Assembly (NCBI GenBank): GCA_020850945.1
Contig: JADZDR010000091.1
Span: 1 to 35,564 of the forward strand
Length of the DNA stretch: 35,564 nt
Direction: 5' to 3'
Source of the DNA: Acidimicrobiia bacterium
GTDB taxonomy: Bacteria > Actinomycetota > Acidimicrobiia > UBA2766
Both the position numbers and the translations under genes were made by a program. Positions 1 to 7,406 of this stretch are shown in pieces. The notes under the pieces are model-generated. The model was not told the origin of the DNA. It saw only the letters and a list, made by a program, of their open reading frames with translations, and did no database searches. Each line of letters begins with the position of its first letter. Within the stretch, counting starts at the first letter, position 1.

Positions 1-2
1 CC

Positions 3-830
3 GGCTACGAGGGGATACAGGGCTTCATCGAGCAGATGATCCAGGGGTCACCGATCGAATCGCTGCCCGAGGCGGAGCGCACGCGGTTCCGCTGGGAGTT
101 GCAGTCCTGGATGGTCAGCCAGTTCATGCACGGCGAACAGGGTGCCCTCGTCGCGACGAGCCGCCTCGTCGAGACGGTGCCCTCGATCGACGCCAAGTAC
201 TACGCGGCGGTACAGGTCATGGACGAAGCACGCCACGTCGAGGCCTACGCCAAGTACCTGAACGAGAAACTCCACCACAGCTACCCGATCACCGGCGCGC
301 TCCAGTCGCTCCTCGAGGACATCGTGACCGAGACCCGCTGGGACATCACCTACCTCGGCATGCAGATCATGGTCGAGGGCCTCGCCCTCGCTGCCTTCGG
401 CCTCGCGAACTTCATGGTCCAGGACCCGATCGTGAAGCAGATCACCGACCTCGTGATGCGGGACGAAGCCCGTCACGTCGCCTTCGGTGTCCTCTCCCTC
501 CAGGGCATCTACGAAGACATGTCCGGGCCGGAGCTTGCCGAGCGCGAGGAGTTCGTGATGGAGGCGTCGACCCTGATGCGTGACCGCTTCCTCCTCGAGG
601 ACGTCTGGGAGCGAATGGGAGTGGACGTCGCGGCGGGCAGGCACTTCGCGAACGTGGCCGCCCCCATGATCGCGTTCCGCCAGATGCTCTTCTCCAAGAT
701 CGTCCCCAACCTGAACAAGCTCGGCCTTCTCACGGACCGCGTGCGGTGCCACTTCGAGGAGTTGGGCGTGATCCAGCACGAGCACAACCTCGATTCGGCG
801 ACCGAGCTCGACCCGTCTCTCGTCGCCTGA
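3..830 (+). CDS. Ferritin-like diiron protein, 5' truncated
   Basis: The reading frame is open to the left edge of the window, so the N terminus is missing; the first in-window ATG (36) is probably internal. Two DEARH motifs (DEARHVEAY and DEARHVAFG) plus Glu in HGEQGAL and in MVEGLAL give the E...ExxH...E...ExxH ligand set of a four-helix-bundle carboxylate-bridged diiron site. This is the fold of ferritin-like oxidases and oxygenases (R2-like and AurF-like families). The specific substrate cannot be read from the sequence. The gene is cytosolic (no membrane segment) and ends 46 bases before the O-methyltransferase, so the two may be co-transcribed. The diiron-fold call is firm; any named oxygenase activity would be a guess. 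Confidence 0.75.
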   Translation, partial: GYEGIQGFIEQMIQGSPIESLPEAERTRFRWELQSWMVSQFMHGEQGALVATSRLVETVPSIDAKYYAAVQVMDEARHVEAYAKYLNEKLHHSYPITGALQSLLEDIVTETRWDITYLGMQIMVEGLALAAFGLANFMVQDPIVKQITDLVMRDEARHVAFGVLSLQGIYEDMSGPELAEREEFVMEASTLMRDRFLLEDVWERMGVDVAAGRHFANVAAPMIAFRQMLFSKIVPNLNKLGLLTDRVRCHFEELGVIQHEHNLDSATELDPSLVA

Positions 831-876
831 TCGAGCAGCCCCGCGCACGGCCGCCCACCATGCGCGAGAATGCCCG

Positions 877-1542
877 ATGTCCGACCAGCCCAAGTCGTTC
901 CACCTCCCGACCCACATCCATGATTACGTGCTGGCGCATTCCACCCGTCTCGATGACGTGCAGCAGGCGCTCGTCTCGGACACGCAGGAGCTGGGCGGGC
1001 TCTCGCTCATGCAGATCTCGCCTGACCAGGGCCTCCTCCTCACCCTCATGGCACAGGCGATCGGCGCCCGCGAAGCAGTCGAGGTCGGGACGTTCACGGG
1101 CTTCAGCGCCCTCTGCATCGCCAAGGGCCTGCGGCCGGACGGCCGTCTCGTCTGCTGCGACGTGAGCGAGGAGTGGACGTCGACCGCTCGCGGGTACTGG
1201 GCGCGCGCCGGTCTCGCCGACCGCATCGAGTTGCGCATCGCCCCGGCCATCGAGACCCTGCGGGAGCTGCCCACCGATCGCTACCTCGATCTCGCCTTCA
1301 TCGACGCCGACAAGCGCGGCTATGTCGACTACTACGAGGAGCTCGTGGCCCGGCTCAAGCCGGGCGGTCTCCTCTTCGCCGACAACGTCCTCTGGTTCGG
1401 GGCCGTCGCCGACCCGTCGGTACAGGACGACGACACGAAGGCGATCAGAGCCTTCAACGACAGGCTCGCGAGCGACGACCGCGTGGAACAGCTCATCCTG
1501 CCCGTCGGGGACGGCCTCACGCTCGCACGTCGCCGCGACTGA
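877..1542 (+). CDS. SAM-dependent O-methyltransferase, CCoAMT/COMT-like
   Basis: 221 residues, the usual length of the caffeoyl-CoA O-methyltransferase-like family found widely in bacteria. The SAM-binding motif I is VEVGTFTGFSAL (about residues 69-80). The acidic metal-binding motif FIDADKRGYVDYYE and the later DNVLWFG motif carry the Asp/Asn ligands for the divalent cation that positions a catechol-type hydroxyl. The N-terminal stretch with SPDQGLLL also matches the family. It is soluble and probably transfers methyl from SAM to a small hydroxylated aromatic or similar acceptor; the true substrate is unknown. The ATG at 877 is used because the alignment-like start (MSDQPKSFHLP) sits at the normal distance from motif I. 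Confidence 0.85.
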   Translation: MSDQPKSFHLPTHIHDYVLAHSTRLDDVQQALVSDTQELGGLSLMQISPDQGLLLTLMAQAIGAREAVEVGTFTGFSALCIAKGLRPDGRLVCCDVSEEWTSTARGYWARAGLADRIELRIAPAIETLRELPTDRYLDLAFIDADKRGYVDYYEELVARLKPGGLLFADNVLWFGAVADPSVQDDDTKAIRAFNDRLASDDRVEQLILPVGDGLTLARRRD

Positions 1543-1583
1543 TCAGAACCGCGTGCAGTCTCCCGACCCGGCTCGTCCCGTCC

Positions 1584-1817
1584 TCAGGGTTCACCGGCCT
1601 GCTCGAGCTGCTCGGTGCGCTGCTCCACCTCGTCCGCCGTCTCACCCGCCCGGTCGACCGCGGGGCCGTACGGCACGCCGCTCCCCCCGTAGGTTCCCGA
1701 GGACGAGGGTGCAGAGGTCGACGTGGCAGCCGGTGACTCCACGTCGCCTCCGCTCCCGCATGCCACCAGTGCGAAACCTGCCACACCGGCGACGAGGACC
1801 AGTCCGAGTCGCCTCAT
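1584..1817 (-). CDS. Small predicted lipoprotein
   Basis: 77 residues. The N terminus MRRLGLVLVAGVAGFALVAC is a type II signal peptide: two arginines, a hydrophobic core and an LVAC lipobox with the acylated cysteine at residue 20. The mature part is short, Ser/Thr/Gly-rich, then acidic and helix-like at the C terminus (ETADEVEQRTEQLEQAGEP). No enzymatic motif is visible. It is convergent with the O-methyltransferase (41-base gap) and divergent from the NDH-2 gene (58-base gap). A longer in-frame ORF reaches upstream, but the lipobox strongly favours the ATG at 1817. Function unknown; the lipoprotein prediction is good. Confidence 0.65.
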   Translation of the reverse strand: MRRLGLVLVAGVAGFALVACGSGGDVESPAATSTSAPSSSGTYGGSGVPYGPAVDRAGETADEVEQRTEQLEQAGEP

Positions 1818-1875
1818 ACCCGGCTGATCGACACGGGGCCGGTCCCAACTTGAGCCACCGTGGCAGACTCCGCGC

Positions 1876-3162
1876 ATGGGAAAGCCGCGGGTCGTCGTCG
1901 TCGGTGCCGGTTTCGCGGGGCTCCAGTGCGCTCGCCGCCTCGACGGCCGGCCCGTCGACGTCCTCCTCGTCGACCGCTGCAACTACCACCTCTTCACACC
2001 CCTCCTCTACCAGGTGGCGACCTGCCTCCTCACGCCGTCGGACATCGCCATACCGCTGCGGAAGGTCTTTCGCGGTTCTCCCAACGTGCGCTTCCGCCAG
2101 GCCGGGGTGGTAGGCGTCGACCTCGACGCGAAGCGGATCCGCACCGACGAGGACGGACACATCGGCTACGACAGACTCGTCCTCGCCGCGGGCAGCGAGT
2201 CGAACTACTTCGCGAACGGGGGGATCGAACGCAACTCCATCGGCCTCAAGTCGTTGCCCGAAGCCCTCGCGCTGCGAAACCACACGCTGCGCTGCCTCGA
2301 GGAGGCGACCGCATCCACGTCGGACGTGGCCGACTGGCTCACCTTCGTGGTCGCCGGCGGCGGGCCAACAGGGGTCGAGTACGCCGGGGCCCTCGCCGAG
2401 CTCGCCCGCCTCGTCCTCCCCCTCGAATACCCCGAGGTCCCGGCGAATCTGTTCCGGATCGTCCTCGTCGAGGGCAGGGAACGGCTGCTCCCCCAACTCT
2501 CGGAGGCATCGAGCAGGCACGCGCTCCGCGCGCTCGAGCGACGTGGAGTCGAAGTCCACACGTCCACGTTCGTGTCGGACGCAGACGCCAAGCGTGTCCG
2601 CCTGTCCGACGGAACCGAGATCGCCGCCCGCACACTCGTCTGGTCGGCGGGGGTGCGACCGACGGATCTCGTCGCCTTCGTGCACGGCCGCCCTGACGGT
2701 GGCCGCATCCAGGTCGACTCGCGGCTCGGGATCGAGGGCCGCACCGACGCGGTCGCGATCGGCGACGCCGCCGCGGTCCGATGGGACGAGGGGGAGCTCC
2801 CCATGCTCGCCCCACCCGCCATGCAGGAGGGACGCTACGTCGCGGCACGCATCCTCGCCCTGGACGCCGGTTCCGACACGGAACCCTTCGTGTACAAGGA
2901 CAAGGGGACGATGGCGACGATCGGCCGCAGCGCCGCCGTGGTCGAGCTCGGACCGCTGCACATCTCCGGGTTCGCAGGTTGGGTCCTGTGGTTGCTCATC
3001 CACCTCTATTACCTGATCGGGTTCAAGAACCGCCTGCAAGTGCTCACGTCGTGGGCGTGGAACTACGTACGCTATGACCGGCCGATCCGGATCGACATCG
3101 CCGCAGACAGAACGGCCGACGGCCTCGTCCCGTCACCGCGTGCTCAGTCGTCGTCGTCCTGA
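1876..3162 (+). CDS. ndh: Type II NADH:quinone oxidoreductase (NDH-2)
   Basis: 428 residues, normal for NDH-2. It oxidises NADH and reduces the membrane quinone without proton pumping. The FAD Rossmann motif VVVVGAGFAGLQCA is at the N terminus, and the second, NADH-binding glycine motif VVAGGGPTGVEYAGAL lies near residue 160. A C-terminal AIGDAAAV motif contacts FAD. The end (GFAGWVLWLLIHLYYLIGF...) is the amphipathic/hydrophobic segment that docks NDH-2 to the membrane. The hexamer CAGACT ends six bases before the ATG, so a leaderless message is possible. The 3' end overlaps the convergent PAC2 gene by 19 bases. Confidence 0.9.
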   Translation: MGKPRVVVVGAGFAGLQCARRLDGRPVDVLLVDRCNYHLFTPLLYQVATCLLTPSDIAIPLRKVFRGSPNVRFRQAGVVGVDLDAKRIRTDEDGHIGYDRLVLAAGSESNYFANGGIERNSIGLKSLPEALALRNHTLRCLEEATASTSDVADWLTFVVAGGGPTGVEYAGALAELARLVLPLEYPEVPANLFRIVLVEGRERLLPQLSEASSRHALRALERRGVEVHTSTFVSDADAKRVRLSDGTEIAARTLVWSAGVRPTDLVAFVHGRPDGGRIQVDSRLGIEGRTDAVAIGDAAAVRWDEGELPMLAPPAMQEGRYVAARILALDAGSDTEPFVYKDKGTMATIGRSAAVVELGPLHISGFAGWVLWLLIHLYYLIGFKNRLQVLTSWAWNYVRYDRPIRIDIAADRTADGLVPSPRAQSSSS

Positions 3163-4004
3163 CGCGCGAGCCACGCCTGCAAGTCGGCCAGGAGCGCATC
3201 CACGTCTGCCGCGGCAGGCAGATCGGGCAAGACCCCCTCCGCAGGAGGCGTCGCCGCATCGAGCCGGTCCACGAGCTCGGCGAGGTCGGGACGCTGCACG
3301 AGTTGCTCCTCCACCCGCCTCGCGTATTCCACGGCCTGACGGTCGAGCGCCGATGTGTCGACCTCGATTCCGCTCAGCTCGCGGAGGCGTCCGAGCAGAG
3401 CGGCGATGGCCGGCGGAGACGGCAGGGCGGTGAGGTACGGCGGGATCTGAGCCCACAGACCGTACGCGCCGATGTCGTGAGACCCGAGCTCGACCTGGAG
3501 CACCGACTGTGCACCTGTCGGTCCGCTGTAGTCCTCTCGCGAAGGGTGGGCGCGAGCCACGAGCTGCGAATCGTTCACGGTGGTGAGAACCACGGGCGGC
3601 CGTCTGTGCGTGACGGCTGCGGGCATCCCACCGAGGCAATAGGCGGACTCGACCTCGAGCCGCACCGCGAAATCGACCACCTCTCCGACGAAGGAACGCC
3701 AGTGCAGGGACGGCTCCGGCCCGTGAACGACCACGAGGTCCCGTCCCAACGTGCCGGCCACGAGACGTACGGACGGGTAGGTCACGCCCCCGACCTCTCC
3801 TCCCCTGACACGCACGATCGGTCTGTGCTGCTGGAGGTCGCACTCCTCCGCGAGATCGAACCGTCCGAGATCGGCAGGCTCGTCGAAGGCGGCGATGAGG
3901 TGTGAAGCGGCACCGACCCCTGCGAAACCCGAGTCCACCCAACCCGTCAGCATGAGGACGAGGACCGGGGACTCCAGCTTCGGTACGTCGAGTAGTCGAA
4001 GCAT
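3144..4004 (-). CDS. PAC2 family protein
   Basis: 286 residues. The sequence has the PAC2 (proteasome assembly chaperone 2-like) pattern common in Actinobacteria and Archaea: an N-terminal LVLMLTGWVDSGFAG strand-loop, the YPSVRLVAG and LVVVHGPEPSLHWRSF segments, and a central YCLGGMPAAVTHRRP motif. The C-terminal 90 residues are helical and acidic, ending RQDDDD. In eukaryotes PAC2 helps assemble the 20S core; in actinobacteria the role is not established, and no proteasome gene lies in this window. A TAGGGT hexamer sits exactly six bases before the ATG, which suggests leaderless transcription. Family call firm, role unknown. Confidence 0.8.
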   Translation of the reverse strand: MLRLLDVPKLESPVLVLMLTGWVDSGFAGVGAASHLIAAFDEPADLGRFDLAEECDLQQHRPIVRVRGGEVGGVTYPSVRLVAGTLGRDLVVVHGPEPSLHWRSFVGEVVDFAVRLEVESAYCLGGMPAAVTHRRPPVVLTTVNDSQLVARAHPSREDYSGPTGAQSVLQVELGSHDIGAYGLWAQIPPYLTALPSPPAIAALLGRLRELSGIEVDTSALDRQAVEYARRVEEQLVQRPDLAELVDRLDAATPPAEGVLPDLPAAADVDALLADLQAWLARQDDDD

Positions 4005-4010
4005 GCGATG

Positions 4011-4016
4011 ACCCTA
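4011..4016 (-). promoter_or_regulatory. Predicted -10 element of a leaderless PAC2 transcript
   Basis: Read on the minus strand, TAGGGT is followed by six bases (CATCGC) and then the ATG at 4004. TANNNT at this distance places the transcription start on or next to the A of the start codon. No clear -35 box is visible. This is inference from the recurring spacing also seen at 11416, 11992, 13734 and 18665. Confidence 0.45.
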
Positions 4017-4074
4017 TCGCCTCCGTGGCCGATCGACCGGCTCCGACGCCTGCAACCCCCGTGGCCGGTTCCGC

Positions 4075-4080
4075 TAGGTT
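4075..4080 (+). promoter_or_regulatory. Possible -10 element for the polyprenyl synthase gene
   Basis: TAGGTT, identical to the hexamer before the MaoC gene, lies in the 219-base gap between the divergent PAC2 and polyprenyl synthase genes. It would start transcription near 4087 and leave a leader before any of the candidate GTG starts (4137, 4158, 4224). No convincing -35 box was seen. Confidence 0.25.
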
Positions 4081-4170
4081 CGATCTGGCGTGTTCGGCAC
4101 CAGCCGGGTGCCGACGTCTCTGCAGGCGGATCGTGCGTGGGCCCTTCCAGACGACCTGTGTCCTTCAACC

Positions 4171-4200
4171 GGCATGAGGGCGACCGGCATGAGGGCGACC
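4171..4200 (+). repeat. Perfect 15-bp tandem duplication
   Basis: GGCATGAGGGCGACC occurs twice in direct succession just upstream of the most likely start of the polyprenyl diphosphate synthase. If an upstream start were used it would be translated as RHEGD repeated. It may be a slippage product in the leader. Confidence 0.9.
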
Positions 4201-4223
4201 ATCCCGAGACACCAGAGCACACC

Positions 4224-5225
4224 GTGCATCTCGACGGCACCACCGAGTCGTCCGCCTCCGTCGCCCGCATGGCGGGCCACGCCGAGCTCGCCGACCATCT
4301 CTACGCGGTCGAACGCTGTCTCGCGGTCGCGATCGGGAATCCCCCGACACTCCTCGCTGAATCCGCCGCCCACCTCCTCTTCGCCGGCGGCAAGCGAATC
4401 CGGCCGGCACTCACGCTCATCTGTGCCGACGCGTACGGCGACGTGCACGACGATGCGATCGACGCGGCCGCTGCCGTCGAGCTCGTCCACCTCGGCAGCC
4501 TCCACCACGACGACGTGATCGACGAGGCCGAGACGCGCCGCGGGGTCCCCACGGTGAACGCCCGTTGGTCGAACACGGTCTCCGTCCTCTCGGGCGACTA
4601 CCTGCTCGCACGAGCATCCGAGATCGCAGCCTCGATCGGGGCCGAACCGGCGCGCATCCTCGCATGGACGATCGGCCGGCTGACCGAGGGGGAGATCGTC
4701 GAACTCGCGCACCTCCACGACACGGGTACGGATATCGAGCACTACTACGAGGCGATACAGGGCAAGACGGCTGTCCTCATGGGTTCCTCGTGCCATCTCG
4801 GCGCACTCGTCGCCGGTGCGCCGGAAGATGCAACTTCCCTCGCCGCGGAGTTCGGGTTCGAACTCGGCCTCGTCTTCCAGATCGTCGACGACGTCCTCGA
4901 CCTCGTCGGCGACGAGGCGCTCACAGGCAAGAAGCGCGGCGTCGATCTCGTCGAAGGTGTGTACACACTGCCCACCCTCCTCGCTCTCGACGGGGACGAC
5001 GGGACCCTCGAGGCACTCCTCTCGAACCGGCCCGACGGAGACAGCGTCGAAGCCGCGATCGACCTCGTCGTACGTCGCGGTGGAGTCGCCGGCGCCGTCG
5101 AAGCTGCCGCCCGACACCTCGCCCGATGCGACGCCCTCCTCTGCGAGTTCCCGCCGGGGGGACCCCGCGACGCGTTGTCCCGCCTCTCCCGTTACGTGCT
5201 CGCCCGCGTCCCGAACGACAAGTAG
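4224..5225 (+). CDS. Long-chain polyprenyl diphosphate synthase
   Basis: About 333 residues from the GTG chosen here. It is a trans-isoprenyl diphosphate synthase that condenses IPP onto an allylic primer. LFAGGKRIRPALTL is the IPP-binding region; LHHDDVIDEAETRRG is the first Asp-rich motif (DDxxD) with the RR pair; GKTAVLM follows; FQIVDDVLDLVGD is the second Asp-rich motif and TGKKRGVDL the C-terminal Lys motif. Small residues upstream of the first DDxxD (HLGSLHH) and the overall type suggest long-chain products, such as a menaquinone side chain. The frame is open upstream to 4008; GTG at 4137, GTG at 4158 and ATG at 4269 are alternatives, and none has a strong ribosome-binding site. The enzyme call is firm, the start is not. 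Confidence 0.85.
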   Translation: MHLDGTTESSASVARMAGHAELADHLYAVERCLAVAIGNPPTLLAESAAHLLFAGGKRIRPALTLICADAYGDVHDDAIDAAAAVELVHLGSLHHDDVIDEAETRRGVPTVNARWSNTVSVLSGDYLLARASEIAASIGAEPARILAWTIGRLTEGEIVELAHLHDTGTDIEHYYEAIQGKTAVLMGSSCHLGALVAGAPEDATSLAAEFGFELGLVFQIVDDVLDLVGDEALTGKKRGVDLVEGVYTLPTLLALDGDDGTLEALLSNRPDGDSVEAAIDLVVRRGGVAGAVEAAARHLARCDALLCEFPPGGPRDALSRLSRYVLARVPNDK

Positions 5226-5345
5226 GCCTGCGCACGGGATGCACGCCACCCGCCGAGTGGTTCCGACATGCGCAGTGTCTGAGGCAGAATGGGAGTGATT
5301 CAGGCACCGAGACGGGGGCTGCGGCTCCGAACCCCGGGGAGACGC

Positions 5346-6182
5346 ATGCACGGGCGGGACGAGGATTCCCAGGTCATCCGGATCAGGACCGGCAACCTCG
5401 GTTCGACCGCGCCCGGGCGCACGCAGGACACACCCTGGTCCGAGATCGGCGCTGCCCGGCGGGAAGCCGGGCTGTCGGTCGAGCAGGTGGCACTCGAAGC
5501 GCGAGTGAGCCCTCTCGTCGTGGAGGCAATCGAGAGCGGTGCCGTCGAACGGATCCTCATCGGCGACGGAGGACGCCGCGAGACAGTAGCGGTGTGCCGC
5601 GTCCTCGAACTCGACCCCCTTCCCTACCTCCAGGATCTGCGAGTGCGCCGCCCCGCCGTCTCCGGCCAACTCGACACACCCCGCACCACCGTTGGACGCC
5701 GTACCCGGTTCCTCATCATCGGCCTCGTCTGGGCCGCACTCGGCGTCCTCCTCGTCGTCGGCCGCTCGCTTGGCTGGATGGGCTCTGACGACAGCCCGGT
5801 ACCCAGGACCTCTGCCCCTGCCGGCGTGTCGAGCACGGCGCCGACGTCGACACCACCGAATCCGGCCGTCGCGTTCAGCGTGGAGGTCCACGCCACGCGA
5901 GGAGGCTCCCCCGTCCGTGCGACCGTTCAGGGCACTGTCACGTACGACGAGATCCTCCGGCTCGACGAGGAAGTCCGCTTCGAAGGCGACTGGATCCAGC
6001 TCCGCATCGTCCAACCGACGATGGTGCGGGTCTTCGTGAACGGCACTCCTGTCGCGGCCGAGACTGACATGGCCTTCGGAACGGCACCGACCGATCCGTC
6101 AGAGGAGTCCCCGGCGCAAGCCCCGGCGGATGCAGGCGACACTCCCGCCGACACACCGGCAGACGATGTCAGTCGCCGGTGA
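5346..6182 (+). CDS. RodZ-like HTH membrane protein
   Basis: 278 residues. The N-terminal part (about residues 30-95) is an XRE/HTH_25-type helix-turn-helix (WSEIGAARREAGLSVEQVAL ... LEARVSPLVVEAIESG ... LELDPLPYL). A single membrane helix follows (RTRFLIIGLVWAALGVLLVV), then a Ser/Thr/Pro linker and an extracytoplasmic beta-rich domain (about 175-245) resembling the RodZ C-terminal domain. The tail is Ala/Asp/Pro-rich. RodZ links MreB to the cell-wall machinery; actinobacterial relatives often lack MreB, so the role here is open. ATG 5346 is preferred over ATG 5289 because GGGGAGA sits directly upstream. The 3' end overlaps the convergent kinase gene by 14 bases. Confidence 0.7.
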   Translation: MHGRDEDSQVIRIRTGNLGSTAPGRTQDTPWSEIGAARREAGLSVEQVALEARVSPLVVEAIESGAVERILIGDGGRRETVAVCRVLELDPLPYLQDLRVRRPAVSGQLDTPRTTVGRRTRFLIIGLVWAALGVLLVVGRSLGWMGSDDSPVPRTSAPAGVSSTAPTSTPPNPAVAFSVEVHATRGGSPVRATVQGTVTYDEILRLDEEVRFEGDWIQLRIVQPTMVRVFVNGTPVAAETDMAFGTAPTDPSEESPAQAPADAGDTPADTPADDVSRR

Positions 6183-7155
6183 GCTGTCGGGCGAGCTCAC
6201 CCAGAGGAACCATCGGCCGCGCACCGAGATGTGAGATGACCTCGGCCGCGGCGATGGCGCCGAGCTCACCGCACGTACGCGGACCGAGGCCTCGGGCGAG
6301 GCCCCACAGGACCCCGGCTGCGTAGAGGTCGCCGGCACCGGTTGTATCGACGACTTCGTCCACGCCGACGGCATCTATCTCGAACACGCTCCCGTTCGTC
6401 CGGATCAGACTCCCCTGCGCCCCGCGTGTCAGGGCAGCGAACTCACAGCGGGCCGCGGCTTCGTCGGCAGCCGACTCGAAGTCGGTGTCGAAGAGAGACG
6501 TGATCTCGGCCTCGTTCGCGAAGAGGATGTCCACCTCCTCGATGAGCGTGAGGAACTCCTCGCGGTGGCGATCTACGCAGAACGGATCCGACAGGGACAG
6601 GGCGACCTTGCGTGAGTTGCGGGAGGCGACTTCGAACGCGCGCGTGATCGCCCTCTTCGCCGACGGCTCGTCCCACAGGAAGCCCTCCACATACGTGATC
6701 CGGGCTGCAGCCACGACATCGGGATCGACATCTTCGGGACCCAGCCTCTGCGCGACACCGAGGTGCGTGCACATGGTGCGCTGCGCGTCAGGTGAGACGA
6801 TCACGAGACAGCGTCCCGTCGGCTCGGTCTCATCGGCGGCGCGCGTGTCGAATGCAACCCCCTGCGCCCTCAGGTCGTGGCGGAACACACCACCGAGTTG
6901 ATCCGCGGCGACCTTGCCGATGTAGGCGGGTGTCCCGCCGAAGGAGGCCACGCCTGCAACCGTGTTGGCGGCAGATCCGCCGGAGACCTCGGTCCCCGGA
7001 CCAAGTCTCCGGTAGACGGCGTGTGCCCGCGCGGATTCGACCATGGTCGCGGCTCCGCGTTCCAAGCCCATCTCCTCGATGAGACCGTCATCCTCGCGGC
7101 TGAGCACATCCACGAGCGCGTTGCCGATGCCGAGGACGTCGTATCTCGTCTCCAC
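6169..7155 (-). CDS. PfkB-family carbohydrate/adenosine-type kinase
   Basis: 328 residues from GTG 7155. Ribokinase/PfkB hallmarks: the N-terminal [11 protein letters not shown] strand, the substrate/glycine motif [16 protein letters not shown] (about 57-72), FANEAEI in the middle and the C-terminal [14 protein letters not shown] motif with the catalytic Asp (GAGD). The layout (length, SGGSAANT) resembles bacterial adenosine kinases and related nucleoside/sugar kinases; the exact sugar or nucleoside cannot be read. Start: the frame is open to 7221, but that would run over the rpmG promoter. GTG 7155 has AAGGTGG five to six bases upstream and gives the normal N terminus [16 protein letters not shown]. 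Confidence 0.85.
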   Translation of the reverse strand: METRYDVLGIGNALVDVLSREDDGLIEEMGLERGAATMVESARAHAVYRRLGPGTEVSGGSAANTVAGVASFGGTPAYIGKVAADQLGGVFRHDLRAQGVAFDTRAADETEPTGRCLVIVSPDAQRTMCTHLGVAQRLGPEDVDPDVVAAARITYVEGFLWDEPSAKRAITRAFEVASRNSRKVALSLSDPFCVDRHREEFLTLIEEVDILFANEAEITSLFDTDFESAADEAAARCEFAALTRGAQGSLIRTNGSVFEIDAVGVDEVVDTTGAGDLYAAGVLWGLARGLGPRTCGELGAIAAAEVISHLGARPMVPLGELARQLTGD

Positions 7156-7165
7156 TGCCACCACC

Positions 7166-7196
7166 TTGTCGGACTCGAACGGGATGGTCGTATACT
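7166..7196 (+). promoter_or_regulatory. Predicted rpmG promoter
   Basis: TTGTCG (7166-7171) and TATACT (7191-7196) resemble sigma-70-type -35 and -10 boxes. The spacing is 19 bases, slightly long. The -10 lies 45 bases before the rpmG ATG, leaving a leader with a strong CGGAGGA ribosome-binding site at 7231-7237. Confidence 0.45.
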
Positions 7197-7241
7197 GGCT
7201 CCTCGTCGCGAGTTTTCCCACCTGACCTCCCGGAGGACGTC

Positions 7242-7406
7242 ATGGCAAAGAACGAAGTGCGTGTGAAGGTCACGCTCGAATGCACCGAGACCGGTGACCG
7301 CAACTACGTGACGACGAAGAACAAGCGGAACACACCCGGCCGCATCGAGCTCATGAAGTACTCCCCCCGCCTGCGCCGCCACACACTGCACCGCGAGACG
7401 AAGTAA
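7242..7406 (+). CDS. rpmG: 50S ribosomal protein L33 (zinc-independent form)
   Basis: 54 residues, [20 protein letters not shown] followed by [20 protein letters not shown] and a basic end. This is the canonical L33 sequence: structural component of the large ribosomal subunit near the E site. Zinc-type L33 has two CxxC pairs; here only the first cysteine remains (LECTET) and the second pair is SPRL, so the zinc ribbon cannot form (a C-minus type). CGGAGGA ends five bases before the ATG. The last 56 bases are overlapped by the 3' end of the convergent histidine kinase gene. Confidence 0.93.
   Translation: MAKNEVRVKVTLECTETGDRNYVTTKNKRNTPGRIELMKYSPRLRRHTLHRETK

Noticed and set aside
4074-6014. 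646-codon minus-strand frame opposite the prenyl synthase and RodZ-like genes
   Set aside because: Its composition (Asp/Glu/Arg/Val rich, no domain) is typical of an antisense frame in GC-rich DNA, and both plus-strand genes have clear motifs.
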